Source of the DNA: Bradyrhizobium arachidis
GTDB lineage: Bacteria > Pseudomonadota > Alphaproteobacteria > Rhizobiales > Xanthobacteraceae
Assembly: GCF_015291705.1 (NCBI RefSeq)
Contig: NZ_CP030050.1
Coordinates: 5,642,001-5,706,000 of the forward strand
Length of the DNA: 64,000 nt
Direction: 5' to 3'
In this document: positions 11,292-19,637 of the stretch, piece by piece
How the letters are laid out: each line of letters begins with the position of its first letter
How positions within the stretch are numbered: position 1 is the first letter of the stretch
Made by a program: the position numbers and the translations under genes
The notes under the pieces: generated by a model
Seen by the model: only the letters and a program-made list of their open reading frames with translations
Databases searched by the model: none
Told to the model about the DNA's origin: nothing

Positions 11292-11436
11292 TCGATCCGA
11301 ATTTTGCGCTGAGCTTGCTGCCCATCCCGTTGATGACGGTGATGATCGCAAGCGCGATGCCGGCGGCGATCAGGCCGTATTCGATGGCGGTCGCCCCGGA
11401 TTCGTCGGCAATGAAGTTCTTCAAAACGTTTTTCAC
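11272..11436 (-). CDS. Flp-family type IVb pilin (orphan)
   Basis: A 54-residue pre-pilin: short charged leader, processing site at ESG/ATAIEYG with the conserved Glu at +5 and Tyr, then one hydrophobic helix (LIAAGIALAIITVI) and a small Ser/Lys tail. Such pilins are polymerised by Tad/Cpa secretion systems for surface attachment. The start is GTG at 11436, behind an AGAGAGG site. No prepilin peptidase or cpa/tad gene is nearby, so it is an isolated copy. Its last codons overlap the convergent MFS gene. Confidence 0.88.
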   Translation of the reverse strand: MKNVLKNFIADESGATAIEYGLIAAGIALAIITVINGMGSKLSAKFGSISSSLK

Positions 11437-11696
11437 GATCGCATCCTCTCTGTCTCGTTCGCAGGGCTTTTCGCAAATCACGTGCCAAAGTCGCCGTAAG
11501 GATCGCCAGCAACTTAGATGGTTAAGCCTTGGTTGATCGCGGCCCGTGCGGCAGAAATTGACCGGCATGGTCGGGACGTCCGGCAATTCCTGCATCGCCA
11601 TTCTCGCGCACATCGATTGCATTTGCGCGCGTTCCTTCATGTCGCATTAACCAGCCTTCCTAACTTCGCCTCCACACCGTTCCCGTAAACCAACGG

Positions 11697-14468
11697 ATGT
11701 TTTCGGGCTCAAGAATTGACCCTGACGTGTGCACGGCAATGATCCAGCATGATGACGAGATTTGGCTCCGCCTTTTTGACCAGGCCTTTGTGCGTAGCGG
11801 ACCGATCCGCTGGCTGGTGGTGGGTGGCACGCTTTTGATCGCGGCGATCGCCGTCGGCGCGACGCTGATGGCGCAGAATTTCCGCGAGCGCGCGTTGCGC
11901 AACGCCGGCCGCGAGCTGGAAAACACCGCACTGCTGCTTGCCCACCATTTCGATCAGCAACTGCAGGATTTCGCGGTCATCCAGAAGGATTTCGTCGACC
12001 ACGTCCGCACCACCGGAATCAACTCCGCGGAGGACTATCGCAAGCGTCTCTCCGGCCAGGAGGTCCACCGCATGCTGCGCTCGAAGATCGAGGCCCTGCC
12101 ATACATCGGCGGCGTCAACATCATCGATGCCGAAGGAAACTTGATCAATTCGTCGACGGCCTGGCCGGCCCCGAAAGTGAATGTCGCCGACCGCGCCTAT
12201 TTCCGCACCTTCAAATACGATCCCTATTCGCCTGATGTCCTGATCGAGCCGCTGCACAGCCGCATCTCGGGCGCCTGGACCATCCTGATCGTCCGCAAGA
12301 TCGTGGGGCCGAACGGCGAGTTCATGGGCGTGGTCGGACGCGGCATCGAGCCCGCCAATTTCGAGAAGTTCTTCGCCTCCGTCGTCCTCGGCGATGGCGC
12401 GACGATCTCGATGCTGCACCGGGACGGCACGCTGCTCGCCCGCTATCCCCATTCCGGCGAGCTGATGGGACGGAATTTCAAGACCGGCTCGTTCGAGCAG
12501 CAGAGGATTTTCGGCCTCGATCATTTCGCCGGCCGCTTCATGAGCCCGGTCGACGGCGAGGACCGGCTGGCCTCGGCACGGGCCCTGCCCCACTTCCCGA
12601 TCCTGATCATGGCCACCACGACGCGCGCCGCGGCCCTGACTGACTGGCGCGAGCAGATCAGCATCCTGATCTCGGTCGCCGGCGCCTCCGCGCTCGCCAT
12701 CGCCGGCGTTCTGATCGCCATCGTGCGCAAGCTGCTGGAGCAGCATCGCGCTTCCCGCGAGCTGCTGACGCTGGAGAAGCAGCGTCTCGATCGCGCCGTC
12801 AACAACATGACGCAGGGCCTGCTGCTGTTCGACGCCGAACGGCGGCTCGTGGTCTGCAACCAGCGCTACATCGAGATGTACGGACTGTCGCCGGACGTGG
12901 TGAAGCCCGGCTCCAGCTTCGACGACATCATCGCCCATCGCAAGGCGACCGGCTCCTTCACCGGCAACGTCCAGGACTATGTCGCGCGCGTGCTGCGCGA
13001 CATCCATGTCCGCAACTCCATGGTGGTCGACACCGCCGACGGCCGCTCGATCCACATTCTCAACGAACCGCTCGCCGACGGCGGCTGGGTCGCCACGCAC
13101 GAGGACATCACCGAGCGCCGGCGCATCGAGGAGCGCATCACCCATCTCGCCCACTACGACGCGCTCACCGACCTGCCCAACCGCGCCATGTTCCACGAGC
13201 ATCTGCGCGCGGAGCTGGCTGGCGTCACGGCCGGCGAACAGGTCGCGGTGCACTATATCGACATCGACGAGTTCAAAGGCGTCAACGACGCGCTCGGCCA
13301 TCTCGTCGGCGACGAGCTGCTGAAGTCGGTGGCGGCGAGCCTGAGCCGGTGCATTGGCCCCGCGGATTTCGTGGCGCGGCTCGGCGGCGACGAATTCGCC
13401 ATCGTGCAGAGCGCCGTGACGTCGCCGGACCAGGTCAACGAGCTCGTCGCGAGGGTCTTTCAGGCGATCCGCGCCCCGTACGACTGCATGGGCCATCATC
13501 TCACCACCGATGCCAGCATCGGCATTGCGCTCGCACCGGAGCACGGCACCGTGCTCGACCAGATCCTCAAGAACGCGGATATGGCGATGTATGCGGCCAA
13601 ATCCGCCGGACGCCGCACCTATCGCTTCTTCGAGCCGGAGATGGACGCCAAGGTGCACGAGCGGCGGCAGCTCGAGATCGACCTTCGCCACGCCATCGCG
13701 CATGAAGGCCTCGAGGTCTATTACCAGCCCTGCCTCGGCCTGAAGGACGACCGCATCACCGGCTGCGAGGCGCTGGTGCGCTGGCGCCATCCCGAGCGCG
13801 GCATGGTCTCGCCGGCCGAGTTCATCCCGATCGCCGAGGATACCGGCCTGATCAACGAGATCGGCGAATGGGTGCTGGCGACTGCCTGTCGGGATGCGGC
13901 GGGCTGGCCCGACGATATTCGCCTCGCCGTCAACGTCTCGCCGGTACAGTTCAAGAGCGGCACGCTGGCGCTGAAGATCATGGCGGCGCTCGCCGCCTCC
14001 AATCTGCCGGCGAGCCGGCTCGAGCTCGAGATCACCGAGGCGGTGCTGATCCGCGACGACGATGCGGCGCTCGCGATCCTGCACCAGCTGCGCGCCATCG
14101 GCGTGCGCATCGCGCTCGACGATTTCGGCACCGGCTACTCGTCGCTGAGCTATCTGCACCGCTTCCCGTTCGACAAGATCAAGATCGACCGCTGCTTCGT
14201 CAAGGACATCGCCGGTCCCGACGGCTCCGCCAGCATCGTGCAGGCCGTCGTCAATCTGGCTGCCGCCCGCCGCATGGCCACCACGGCCGAGGGCGTCGAG
14301 ACCGAGGAGCAGCAGCGCCTGCTCCGCGCGCTCGGCTGCTCGGAGATGCAGGGCTATCTGTTCAGCGCCGCGAAGTCCGCCGACCAGGTGCTGGAGCTGT
14401 TCACCCTGCATCGCAGCCGGCTCGCCAAGCGCAACGGCGCGGAAAGCCGCCGCCGCGAGGCGAGCTAG
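11697..14468 (+). CDS. Membrane GGDEF-EAL protein with Cache and PAS regions
   Basis: Probable cyclic-di-GMP turnover enzyme of 923 residues. Order: transmembrane helix about 38-60; periplasmic Cache-type sensor about 65-315; second helix about 318-343; PAS domain about 365-455; GGDEF domain with an intact GGDEF at 563-567; EAL domain with EALVRW at about 691, DDFGTGYSSL and KIDRCFV. Both catalytic motifs are intact, so either activity is possible. The inhibitory RxxD site five residues before GGDEF reads GPAD, so product inhibition is probably lost. ATG 11697 is used; 11739 is an alternative start. Confidence 0.92.
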   Translation: MFSGSRIDPDVCTAMIQHDDEIWLRLFDQAFVRSGPIRWLVVGGTLLIAAIAVGATLMAQNFRERALRNAGRELENTALLLAHHFDQQLQDFAVIQKDFVDHVRTTGINSAEDYRKRLSGQEVHRMLRSKIEALPYIGGVNIIDAEGNLINSSTAWPAPKVNVADRAYFRTFKYDPYSPDVLIEPLHSRISGAWTILIVRKIVGPNGEFMGVVGRGIEPANFEKFFASVVLGDGATISMLHRDGTLLARYPHSGELMGRNFKTGSFEQQRIFGLDHFAGRFMSPVDGEDRLASARALPHFPILIMATTTRAAALTDWREQISILISVAGASALAIAGVLIAIVRKLLEQHRASRELLTLEKQRLDRAVNNMTQGLLLFDAERRLVVCNQRYIEMYGLSPDVVKPGSSFDDIIAHRKATGSFTGNVQDYVARVLRDIHVRNSMVVDTADGRSIHILNEPLADGGWVATHEDITERRRIEERITHLAHYDALTDLPNRAMFHEHLRAELAGVTAGEQVAVHYIDIDEFKGVNDALGHLVGDELLKSVAASLSRCIGPADFVARLGGDEFAIVQSAVTSPDQVNELVARVFQAIRAPYDCMGHHLTTDASIGIALAPEHGTVLDQILKNADMAMYAAKSAGRRTYRFFEPEMDAKVHERRQLEIDLRHAIAHEGLEVYYQPCLGLKDDRITGCEALVRWRHPERGMVSPAEFIPIAEDTGLINEIGEWVLATACRDAAGWPDDIRLAVNVSPVQFKSGTLALKIMAALAASNLPASRLELEITEAVLIRDDDAALAILHQLRAIGVRIALDDFGTGYSSLSYLHRFPFDKIKIDRCFVKDIAGPDGSASIVQAVVNLAAARRMATTAEGVETEEQQRLLRALGCSEMQGYLFSAAKSADQVLELFTLHRSRLAKRNGAESRRREAS

Positions 14469-14786
14469 CCATTCGGCCTGCCCGCCGTGCTTGACGGTGG
14501 CATCAGGCCAAAGTATTTCAGCACTTGCAGCCGCCGAAACGCCGCTGCCGTAGGCGTTACCGTCATCCAACGCGTCCTTTGTCGAGAGGATCCCGGCTGG
14601 GAGATCTCGATTCACGAGACGCCGCGGTCATGCCATCACTTTCCCCGCTTGCGGACATTTCCCCGTTCAAGACGTCGATTCCAGCGCGAGTCCTGTGCGC
14701 CTGGATGTTCGCGGTCTTGTCGGGTTGCTCGCTGCCGGGGTCTTCTGGGTTGCCGTGGCCTTCACCTCCATCGAAAGGCGGCAACC
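14469..14786. other. Intergenic region, nothing recognised
   Basis: 318 bases between the GGDEF-EAL gene and the SDR gene. Open frames here are short and have no family features, ribosome site or good codon pattern. It probably holds the SDR promoter, but no convincing -35/-10 pair was found. Confidence 0.5.
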
Positions 14787-15542
14787 ATGAAGATGACCGG
14801 CAACACGATCCTCATCACCGGCGGCACCAGCGGCATCGGCCGCGCGCTGGCCGAAGCTTTCCACGACCGCGGCAATCGCGTCATCGTCACCGGCAGGCGG
14901 CAGGCCCTGCTCGATCAGATCGCGGCTGAACGCCCCGGCCTGATCGGCCTGCCGCTCGACCTCGATGATGCCACGGAGCTACCGCGCCTGTCGGCTGATC
15001 TGTGCGCGCGCTTCCCCGAGCTCAACGTGCTGATCGCCAATGCCGGCATCTCGCGGCCGGAGGACATGACGGCGGACGGCTGGGATGCTTCCGATGCAGA
15101 AGCCATCGTCGCGACCAACATTGTCGGCGTGCTGCGCGTCACGGCGGCATTTCTGCCGCTCCTGAAGACGCAGCGGAACGCCACGATCATCGCGACCAGC
15201 TCGAACCTTGCCTTCGTGCCCCGCGCCGACTTCCCGACCTACTGCGCCAGCAAGGCGTTCCTGCACTCCTGGCTGCAATCATTGCGGCACCAGCTCCGCA
15301 GGATTCCGGTCGAGGTGCTGGAGCTCGCGCCGCCCTATGTGCAGACCGAGCTCACCGGCACGCAGCAGGCCAGCGACGCGCGCGCCATGCCGCTTGCCGC
15401 CTACATCGCGGAAGTGATGCAACTGCTGGAGCTGCGGGTTCACCCTCGCGACGAGGTGCTGGTCGAGCGCGACCGCGCCCGCCGCTGGGCCGAGCGCGAC
15501 GGCCGCTACGAGGCGACCTTCGCAGCCATGAATCCGAGCTGA
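14787..15542 (+). CDS. Short-chain dehydrogenase/reductase
   Basis: A 251-residue NAD(P)-dependent oxidoreductase of the classical SDR type. It has the cofactor motif TGGTSGIG (about residues 11-18), the NAG motif in LIANAGISRP, Ser in ATSSNLAF and the catalytic YCASK. The C-terminal part resembles the DltE-like SDR group. The ATG at 14787 follows an AAGGCGG site and matches the family start; a longer open frame upstream is not supported. The substrate is not evident. It converges on the ctpA-like protease with a hairpin between the stops. Confidence 0.9.
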   Translation: MKMTGNTILITGGTSGIGRALAEAFHDRGNRVIVTGRRQALLDQIAAERPGLIGLPLDLDDATELPRLSADLCARFPELNVLIANAGISRPEDMTADGWDASDAEAIVATNIVGVLRVTAAFLPLLKTQRNATIIATSSNLAFVPRADFPTYCASKAFLHSWLQSLRHQLRRIPVEVLELAPPYVQTELTGTQQASDARAMPLAAYIAEVMQLLELRVHPRDEVLVERDRARRWAERDGRYEATFAAMNPS

Positions 15543-15562
15543 GCCGGCGCCCAAAACGAATT

Positions 15563-15591
15563 CGCCCGGGAGCGGTATCCACTCCCGGGCG
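15563..15591. terminator. Hairpin between convergent SDR and ctpA genes
   Basis: A perfect 10-base stem, 15563-15572 with 15582-15591 (CGCCCGGGAG arms), and a 9-base loop lies between two converging genes. On the minus strand it is followed by a short CGTTTTGG stretch. It probably acts as a bidirectional terminator. Confidence 0.7.
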
Positions 15592-15615
15592 ATCGATGTC
15601 TCGACGTTGTAGGGT

Positions 15616-16953
15616 TTAGTTCGGCACCGCAGCCTTCGGCGCGGGCTTGGCGGCGACCGCATTCGCGGTCTGGCCGTGGAGGAAATCGTAAGCCGCGTGC
15701 AGCGCCTTGTCGTCCTCCTCCTTCGGAGGAACGTAGGACTGCGATCCGGTCTGCTCCGTGCCGTCGGCAGCCGAGAGGTGGCCGCGCATCTGCGACTCCG
15801 CCATGGTGTCCATCCGGCCCTTCAGCTCCGCCGGCACGTCCTGGAGGATCTCGATGTCGGGCGCGATGCCCTGGGCCTGGATCGAGCGGCCCGACGGCGT
15901 GTAGTAGCGCGCGGTGGTCAGCGCCAGCGCGCCGTTGCCGGTGCCGAGCGGGATGATGGTCTGCACCGAGCCCTTGCCGAACGAGCGCGTGCCGATGATC
16001 GTCGCGCGCTTGTGATCATGCAGCGCACCGGCCACGATCTCCGAGGCCGAAGCCGAACCGCCATTGACCAGGATCACGAGCGGCTTGCCCTTGGTGAGGT
16101 CGCCGCCATGCGCGGTGAAGCGCTGAGTCTCTTCCGGATTGCGGCCGCGGGTCGAGACGACCTCGCCACGCTGCAGGAAGGCGCTCGATACCGACACGGC
16201 CTGGTCGAGCAGGCCGCCCGGGTTGTTGCGCAGGTCCATCACATAGCCGACGAGCTTCTCCTGCGGGACCTGCTTGGAGATCGCGGCGATCGCCTTCTTC
16301 AGCCCGTCGGTGGTCTGCTCGTTGAACGAAGTGACGCGGATATAGCCGATGTCGCCATTCTCGACATGGAATCGCACCGGGCGCACGTGGATGATCTCGC
16401 GCGTGATCGCGACATCGAGCGGCGCATCCGCGCCCTTGCGCACGATCGTGAGCTTGGTCTTGGTGTCGACCGGCCCCTTCATCTTGTTGACGGCCTGCTC
16501 GAGCGTCATGCCCTGCACGGCCTCGCCGTCGATCTTGGCGATGAGGTCGCCGGACATTATGCCGGCCTTGGATGCCGGCGTGTCGTCGATCGGCGAGACG
16601 ACCTTGACCAGGCCCTCCTCCATCGTGACCTCGATGCCGAGGCCGCCGAACTCGCCGGAGGTGGTCTCCTGCATCTCGGTCCAGGCCTTGTCGTTCATGT
16701 AGCGCGAATGCGGATCGAGCGATGTCACCATGCCCGTGATCGCACCTTCGATCAGCTTGGCATTGTCGGGCTTCTCGACATAGCTCGCCTTCACGCGCTC
16801 GAAGACCTCGCCGAACAGGTTGAGCTGGTTATACGCATCATCCGCGCTCGCTGCCGCCCGTGCCGCCCATACGCCGCCATGGGGGCTCGCTACCAGAAGG
16901 GTCAGACACGCTCCGGTGAGCGCGCCCAGGGGGAACAGCAGGGATTTCCGCAT
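15616..16953 (-). CDS. ctpA: Carboxyl-terminal processing protease, S41 family
   Basis: Periplasmic protease of 445 residues that trims or degrades exported proteins. It has an N-terminal signal segment (FPLGALTGACLTLLVASPHG), a PDZ domain about residues 90-175 (GIEVTMEEGLVKVVSPIDD) and the S41 core with catalytic Ser in GGSASASEI and Lys in SFGKGSVQ. The C-terminal tail is Ala/Pro/Lys-rich. The ATG at 16953 follows AAGAAGG and gives the usual N-terminus; an upstream frame to 17031 lacks a signal-peptide pattern. In many relatives it sits near rlmH/mepM, but not here. Confidence 0.93.
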   Translation of the reverse strand: MRKSLLFPLGALTGACLTLLVASPHGGVWAARAAASADDAYNQLNLFGEVFERVKASYVEKPDNAKLIEGAITGMVTSLDPHSRYMNDKAWTEMQETTSGEFGGLGIEVTMEEGLVKVVSPIDDTPASKAGIMSGDLIAKIDGEAVQGMTLEQAVNKMKGPVDTKTKLTIVRKGADAPLDVAITREIIHVRPVRFHVENGDIGYIRVTSFNEQTTDGLKKAIAAISKQVPQEKLVGYVMDLRNNPGGLLDQAVSVSSAFLQRGEVVSTRGRNPEETQRFTAHGGDLTKGKPLVILVNGGSASASEIVAGALHDHKRATIIGTRSFGKGSVQTIIPLGTGNGALALTTARYYTPSGRSIQAQGIAPDIEILQDVPAELKGRMDTMAESQMRGHLSAADGTEQTGSQSYVPPKEEDDKALHAAYDFLHGQTANAVAAKPAPKAAVPN

Positions 16954-17272
16954 GGAGGGCCTTCTTAGCTGGCGGTTCTCTTTGGAGGTCTGGAAGCCGC
17001 CATGCAAATGGCGATCCAGCCCGCTTCTCACAACACCATTCAGGTTTCTTCATGGCCGGGCTGCCACGCTGGCGGGTGCATGGCAAAAATCCCTCTCGCC
17101 AAAAAGCCTTGGCCCGAGACCTAAACTTTTGGCAACGTTCCGAAATCGTTTCACGCACAGCGGAATCGGTCGGATGGGCCACGCCTCGCAGGTATGCGAT
17201 CTTAGGATGGTTTTGCAGGTCCGGACGGGCTAAGGCGATGAGACAAGGCTTCAAATTCTCGGGAGGATAACA
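16954..17272. other. Divergent intergenic region, ctpA / hydroxy-acid oxidase
   Basis: 319 bases between two divergent genes, so it should hold both promoters. A GGGAGGA ribosome site (about 17261-17267) precedes the plus-strand ATG. No dyad, repeat or convincing promoter hexamer pair was seen. Confidence 0.5.
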
Positions 17273-18406
17273 ATGAACGAAGCACCCCGCATCCGGCCGG
17301 AACGGAACGTCGAGCTCGGCGCCAGCAACGAGCCGTTCCAAAATCTGCACGAATTCGTCCGGAAGGCGCGTGCCAACCTCAACCAGAATGCCTGGGACTA
17401 CATCGTCGGCGCCGCCGAGACAGAGACCACGATGCGCCGCAACCGCATGGCGCTGGACGAGATCGCCTTCCGCCCGCGCGTGCTGCGTGACGTCCGCAAG
17501 GTCGACGGCTCGGTCGAGCAGTTTGGCCGCAGGATGCGCCTGCCGGTGGTGCTGGCCCCGGTCGGCGCGCTCGAGATTTTTGACCCCGATGGCGCCGCGA
17601 GCGTCGCGCGCGCGGCCGGCACCTTCGGTGCGGCGCATATGCTGAGCTCGGTGTCGGAGCCTGGTCTGGAGAAGACCGCCGAGGCTGCCCCCGATGCGCT
17701 GCGCCTCTACCAGCTCTATGTCCGCGGTGACGATGCCTTCGTCGCCGATGTCGTCGCCAGGAGCGAGAAGAACGCCTACGCCGCGTTCTGCCTGACCGTG
17801 GACACCGCCCATTACAGCCGTCGCGAACGTGACATCGCCAAGCGCTATGTTCGCGAGAGCCGCCTGCGCGCCACCGGGGGCGACTACCAGAAGGGCCTGG
17901 AGTGGCGGACCGTGAAGATGATCAAGGACAAGTTCAAGATACCCCTGATCCTCAAGGGCATCGCCACCGCCGAGGATGCGCTGATCGCGCTCGACCATGG
18001 CGTCGAGTGGATCTACGTCTCCAACCATGGCGGGCGCCAGCTCGATCACGGCCGTGGCGCCATGCATGTGCTCCCTGAGATCGTCGAGGCCGTGAAGGGC
18101 CGCGCCAAGATCATGGTCGACGGCGGCTTCTGCCGCGGCACCGACATCGTCAAGGCGGTAGCGGCGGGCGCCGATCTCGTCGGTATCGGCCGGCTGCAAT
18201 GCTGGGCGCTGGCGGCGGCGGGCGAAGCCGGCGTCACGCGGATGCTGGAACTGCTGGAGGACGAGGTGCTGCGCTGCCTCGGCCTGTTGGGCGCCACATC
18301 CTTCGCCGAGGTCAGCAAGTCCTGCCTGCATCCGGCGACCGCGACCAATGCGCCGGGCGTGTTCAGCGGGTTCCCGCTGTTCGATCACGACCCCTACCGG
18401 TACTGA
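17273..18406 (+). CDS. FMN-dependent alpha-hydroxy-acid oxidase/dehydrogenase
   Basis: A 377-residue TIM-barrel flavoenzyme of the lactate dehydrogenase/glycolate oxidase family, oxidising a 2-hydroxy acid to the 2-keto acid. The active-site His lies in the signature SNHGGRQLDHG; FMN-phosphate contacts fit VDGGFCRGTDIVKA and GIGRLQCWA. No N-terminal haem domain is present. Loops near YSRRERDIAKRY are unlike standard LldD, so lactate is only one possibility; mandelate-type or other acids are alternatives. The HAD gene begins 14 bases downstream and may act in the same pathway. Confidence 0.88.
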   Translation: MNEAPRIRPERNVELGASNEPFQNLHEFVRKARANLNQNAWDYIVGAAETETTMRRNRMALDEIAFRPRVLRDVRKVDGSVEQFGRRMRLPVVLAPVGALEIFDPDGAASVARAAGTFGAAHMLSSVSEPGLEKTAEAAPDALRLYQLYVRGDDAFVADVVARSEKNAYAAFCLTVDTAHYSRRERDIAKRYVRESRLRATGGDYQKGLEWRTVKMIKDKFKIPLILKGIATAEDALIALDHGVEWIYVSNHGGRQLDHGRGAMHVLPEIVEAVKGRAKIMVDGGFCRGTDIVKAVAAGADLVGIGRLQCWALAAAGEAGVTRMLELLEDEVLRCLGLLGATSFAEVSKSCLHPATATNAPGVFSGFPLFDHDPYRY

Positions 18407-18420
18407 ATGAAAGGATGCAG

Positions 18421-19044
18421 GTGACCTCGCTCTCTCCCGGCAGCGCCGATGCGCTTCTGTTCGATCTCGGGCGCGTGGTGCTCGACATCGATTTCTCCAA
18501 GGCGATCGACTGCTGGGCGGGACATGCCGGCTGCAAGCCCGAAGCCATCGTCGCGCGCTATGTGCGCGACGAGGCCTACCGGCTGCACGAGGTCGGCAAG
18601 ATCAGCGACGAGGACTATTTCGCCTCGCTGCGCACCTCACTCGGGATCGGCATTTCCGACGCGCAGTTCCTGGAGGGCTGGAACGCGATCTTCGCCGGCG
18701 AGATGCCGGACATTGCCGAGCTGTTGCCGCGCGCGGCGCGGCAAATGCCGCTCTACGCCTTCTCCAACACCAACCGGCCGCACGTGGACTATTTCTCGAA
18801 GGAATATGCCGACCTGCTCGGCCATTTCCGCGAGGTCTACCTGTCCTCCAGCATCGGCCTGCGCAAGCCGGACGCGGAGGCTTTCGACCATGTCGTGGCC
18901 GCCATCGGCGTGCCGGCCAACCGGATCGTATTCTTCGACGATCTTGCCGAGAACATCGAGGGAGCCCGCGCCCGCGGCTTGACCGCGGTGCATGTGACCT
19001 CGCCCACCGATGTCGGGAACGCCTTGAAGGCACTCGGGGTTTGA
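18421..19044 (+). CDS. HAD-family phosphatase, YihX-like
   Basis: A 207-residue haloacid-dehalogenase hydrolase. The nucleophile Asp is in LLFDLGRVVLDID; the usual second Asp is Gly, as in the YihX sugar-phosphatase group (FDLGNV pattern). The Thr/Ser motif fits AFSNTNRPH, Lys is in RKPDAEAF, and the metal-binding Asp pair is in FFDDLAEN. The GTG at 18421 has an AGGA site five bases upstream; an ATG at 18415 is an alternative. Without the second Asp, general acid catalysis must differ or be slower. The substrate is unknown. Confidence 0.85.
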   Translation: MTSLSPGSADALLFDLGRVVLDIDFSKAIDCWAGHAGCKPEAIVARYVRDEAYRLHEVGKISDEDYFASLRTSLGIGISDAQFLEGWNAIFAGEMPDIAELLPRAARQMPLYAFSNTNRPHVDYFSKEYADLLGHFREVYLSSSIGLRKPDAEAFDHVVAAIGVPANRIVFFDDLAENIEGARARGLTAVHVTSPTDVGNALKALGV

Positions 19045-19211
19045 CGTTGGGGGCCGGTTCGGCCCGTCGCTGGGGCGCGCCGGTGCTGGACCTAATTTGG
19101 CGCAAAATGAGGAACCCAATCACTTTGTGCAATTTTGTACGGAGTTCCCGGAACGAATACCGGCTTCCGGACTCATGAGTCCGTTGGGAATTCTACATCA
19201 GGCTTATCGTC

Positions 19212-19406
19212 GTGTTGGGCAAAACCTACCTCACCAAGCAGGCCTCGCTGCTGATGAAATACGCCAGAACCACCTCGGATTCTGAGCTCTCCGCCAAGCT
19301 GATCAGCAAGGCCGCCGACCTGAAATCGCAGGCCGATCCGCTGCCCGACAAGGATCAGAGTCCCAAAGCGCCGGACGTCAGTCCGGACGAGCAGCCGGGG
19401 AGTTGA
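19212..19406 (+). CDS. Small hypothetical protein (64 aa)
   Basis: A 64-residue hydrophilic protein starting with GTG at 19212. The first half is a likely amphipathic helix (TKQASLLMKYARTTSD, then AKLISKAADLKSQ); the second half is Pro/Asp/Lys-rich and probably disordered. No family is recognised. The ribosome site is weak and an internal ATG at 19254 is possible. Its stop lies 3 bases before a 30-residue membrane peptide, and a terminator-like palindrome follows, so the two look like a small operon. Confidence 0.6.
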   Translation: MLGKTYLTKQASLLMKYARTTSDSELSAKLISKAADLKSQADPLPDKDQSPKAPDVSPDEQPGS

Positions 19407-19409
19407 CCG

Positions 19410-19502
19410 ATGCTGGCCGTGGCACTCGTCCTTCTCGTCCTCGCCATGGCCATCCTCGTCCCGGTCTGTCTCGCCTTCTGGATCATGCCGCGGCGGACTT
19501 GA
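19410..19502 (+). CDS. 30-residue single-helix membrane microprotein
   Basis: An ATG at 19410, three bases after the preceding stop, opens a 30-residue frame: MLAVALVLLVLAMAILVPV, CLAFWIM, then PRRT. A GGGGAG ribosome site sits about seven bases upstream. It is one continuous hydrophobic helix with a short positive tail, so the C-terminus should stay in the cytoplasm. Tight coupling to the 64-residue gene and the palindrome right after it support a real gene. Function is unknown. Confidence 0.55.
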   Translation: MLAVALVLLVLAMAILVPVCLAFWIMPRRT

Positions 19503-19529
19503 CGTCTATCCTTCACTGCAGAGCGGACA

Positions 19530-19565
19530 ACGCAGGATGAATCATCCTGCGTGATCGCCTTTTTG
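19530..19565 (+). terminator. Terminator-like palindrome after microprotein operon
   Basis: A perfect 23-base palindrome (19530-19540 pairs with 19542-19552; arm ACGCAGGATGA) is followed by a run of five T at about 19560-19564. In RNA it would fold with a minimal loop, giving a strong rho-independent terminator before moeA. Confidence 0.7.
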
Positions 19566-19637
19566 CCTCTGCGCCTGCACTCGGCTAGAACTCTCGCCGC
19601 CGATTTGCCCGAACGGGCGCAGCTGGAGTTTTCACCC

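Noticed and set aside
11709..14615. 968-codon open frame antisense to the GGDEF-EAL gene
   Set aside because: No domain features; mirror of a strongly supported gene.
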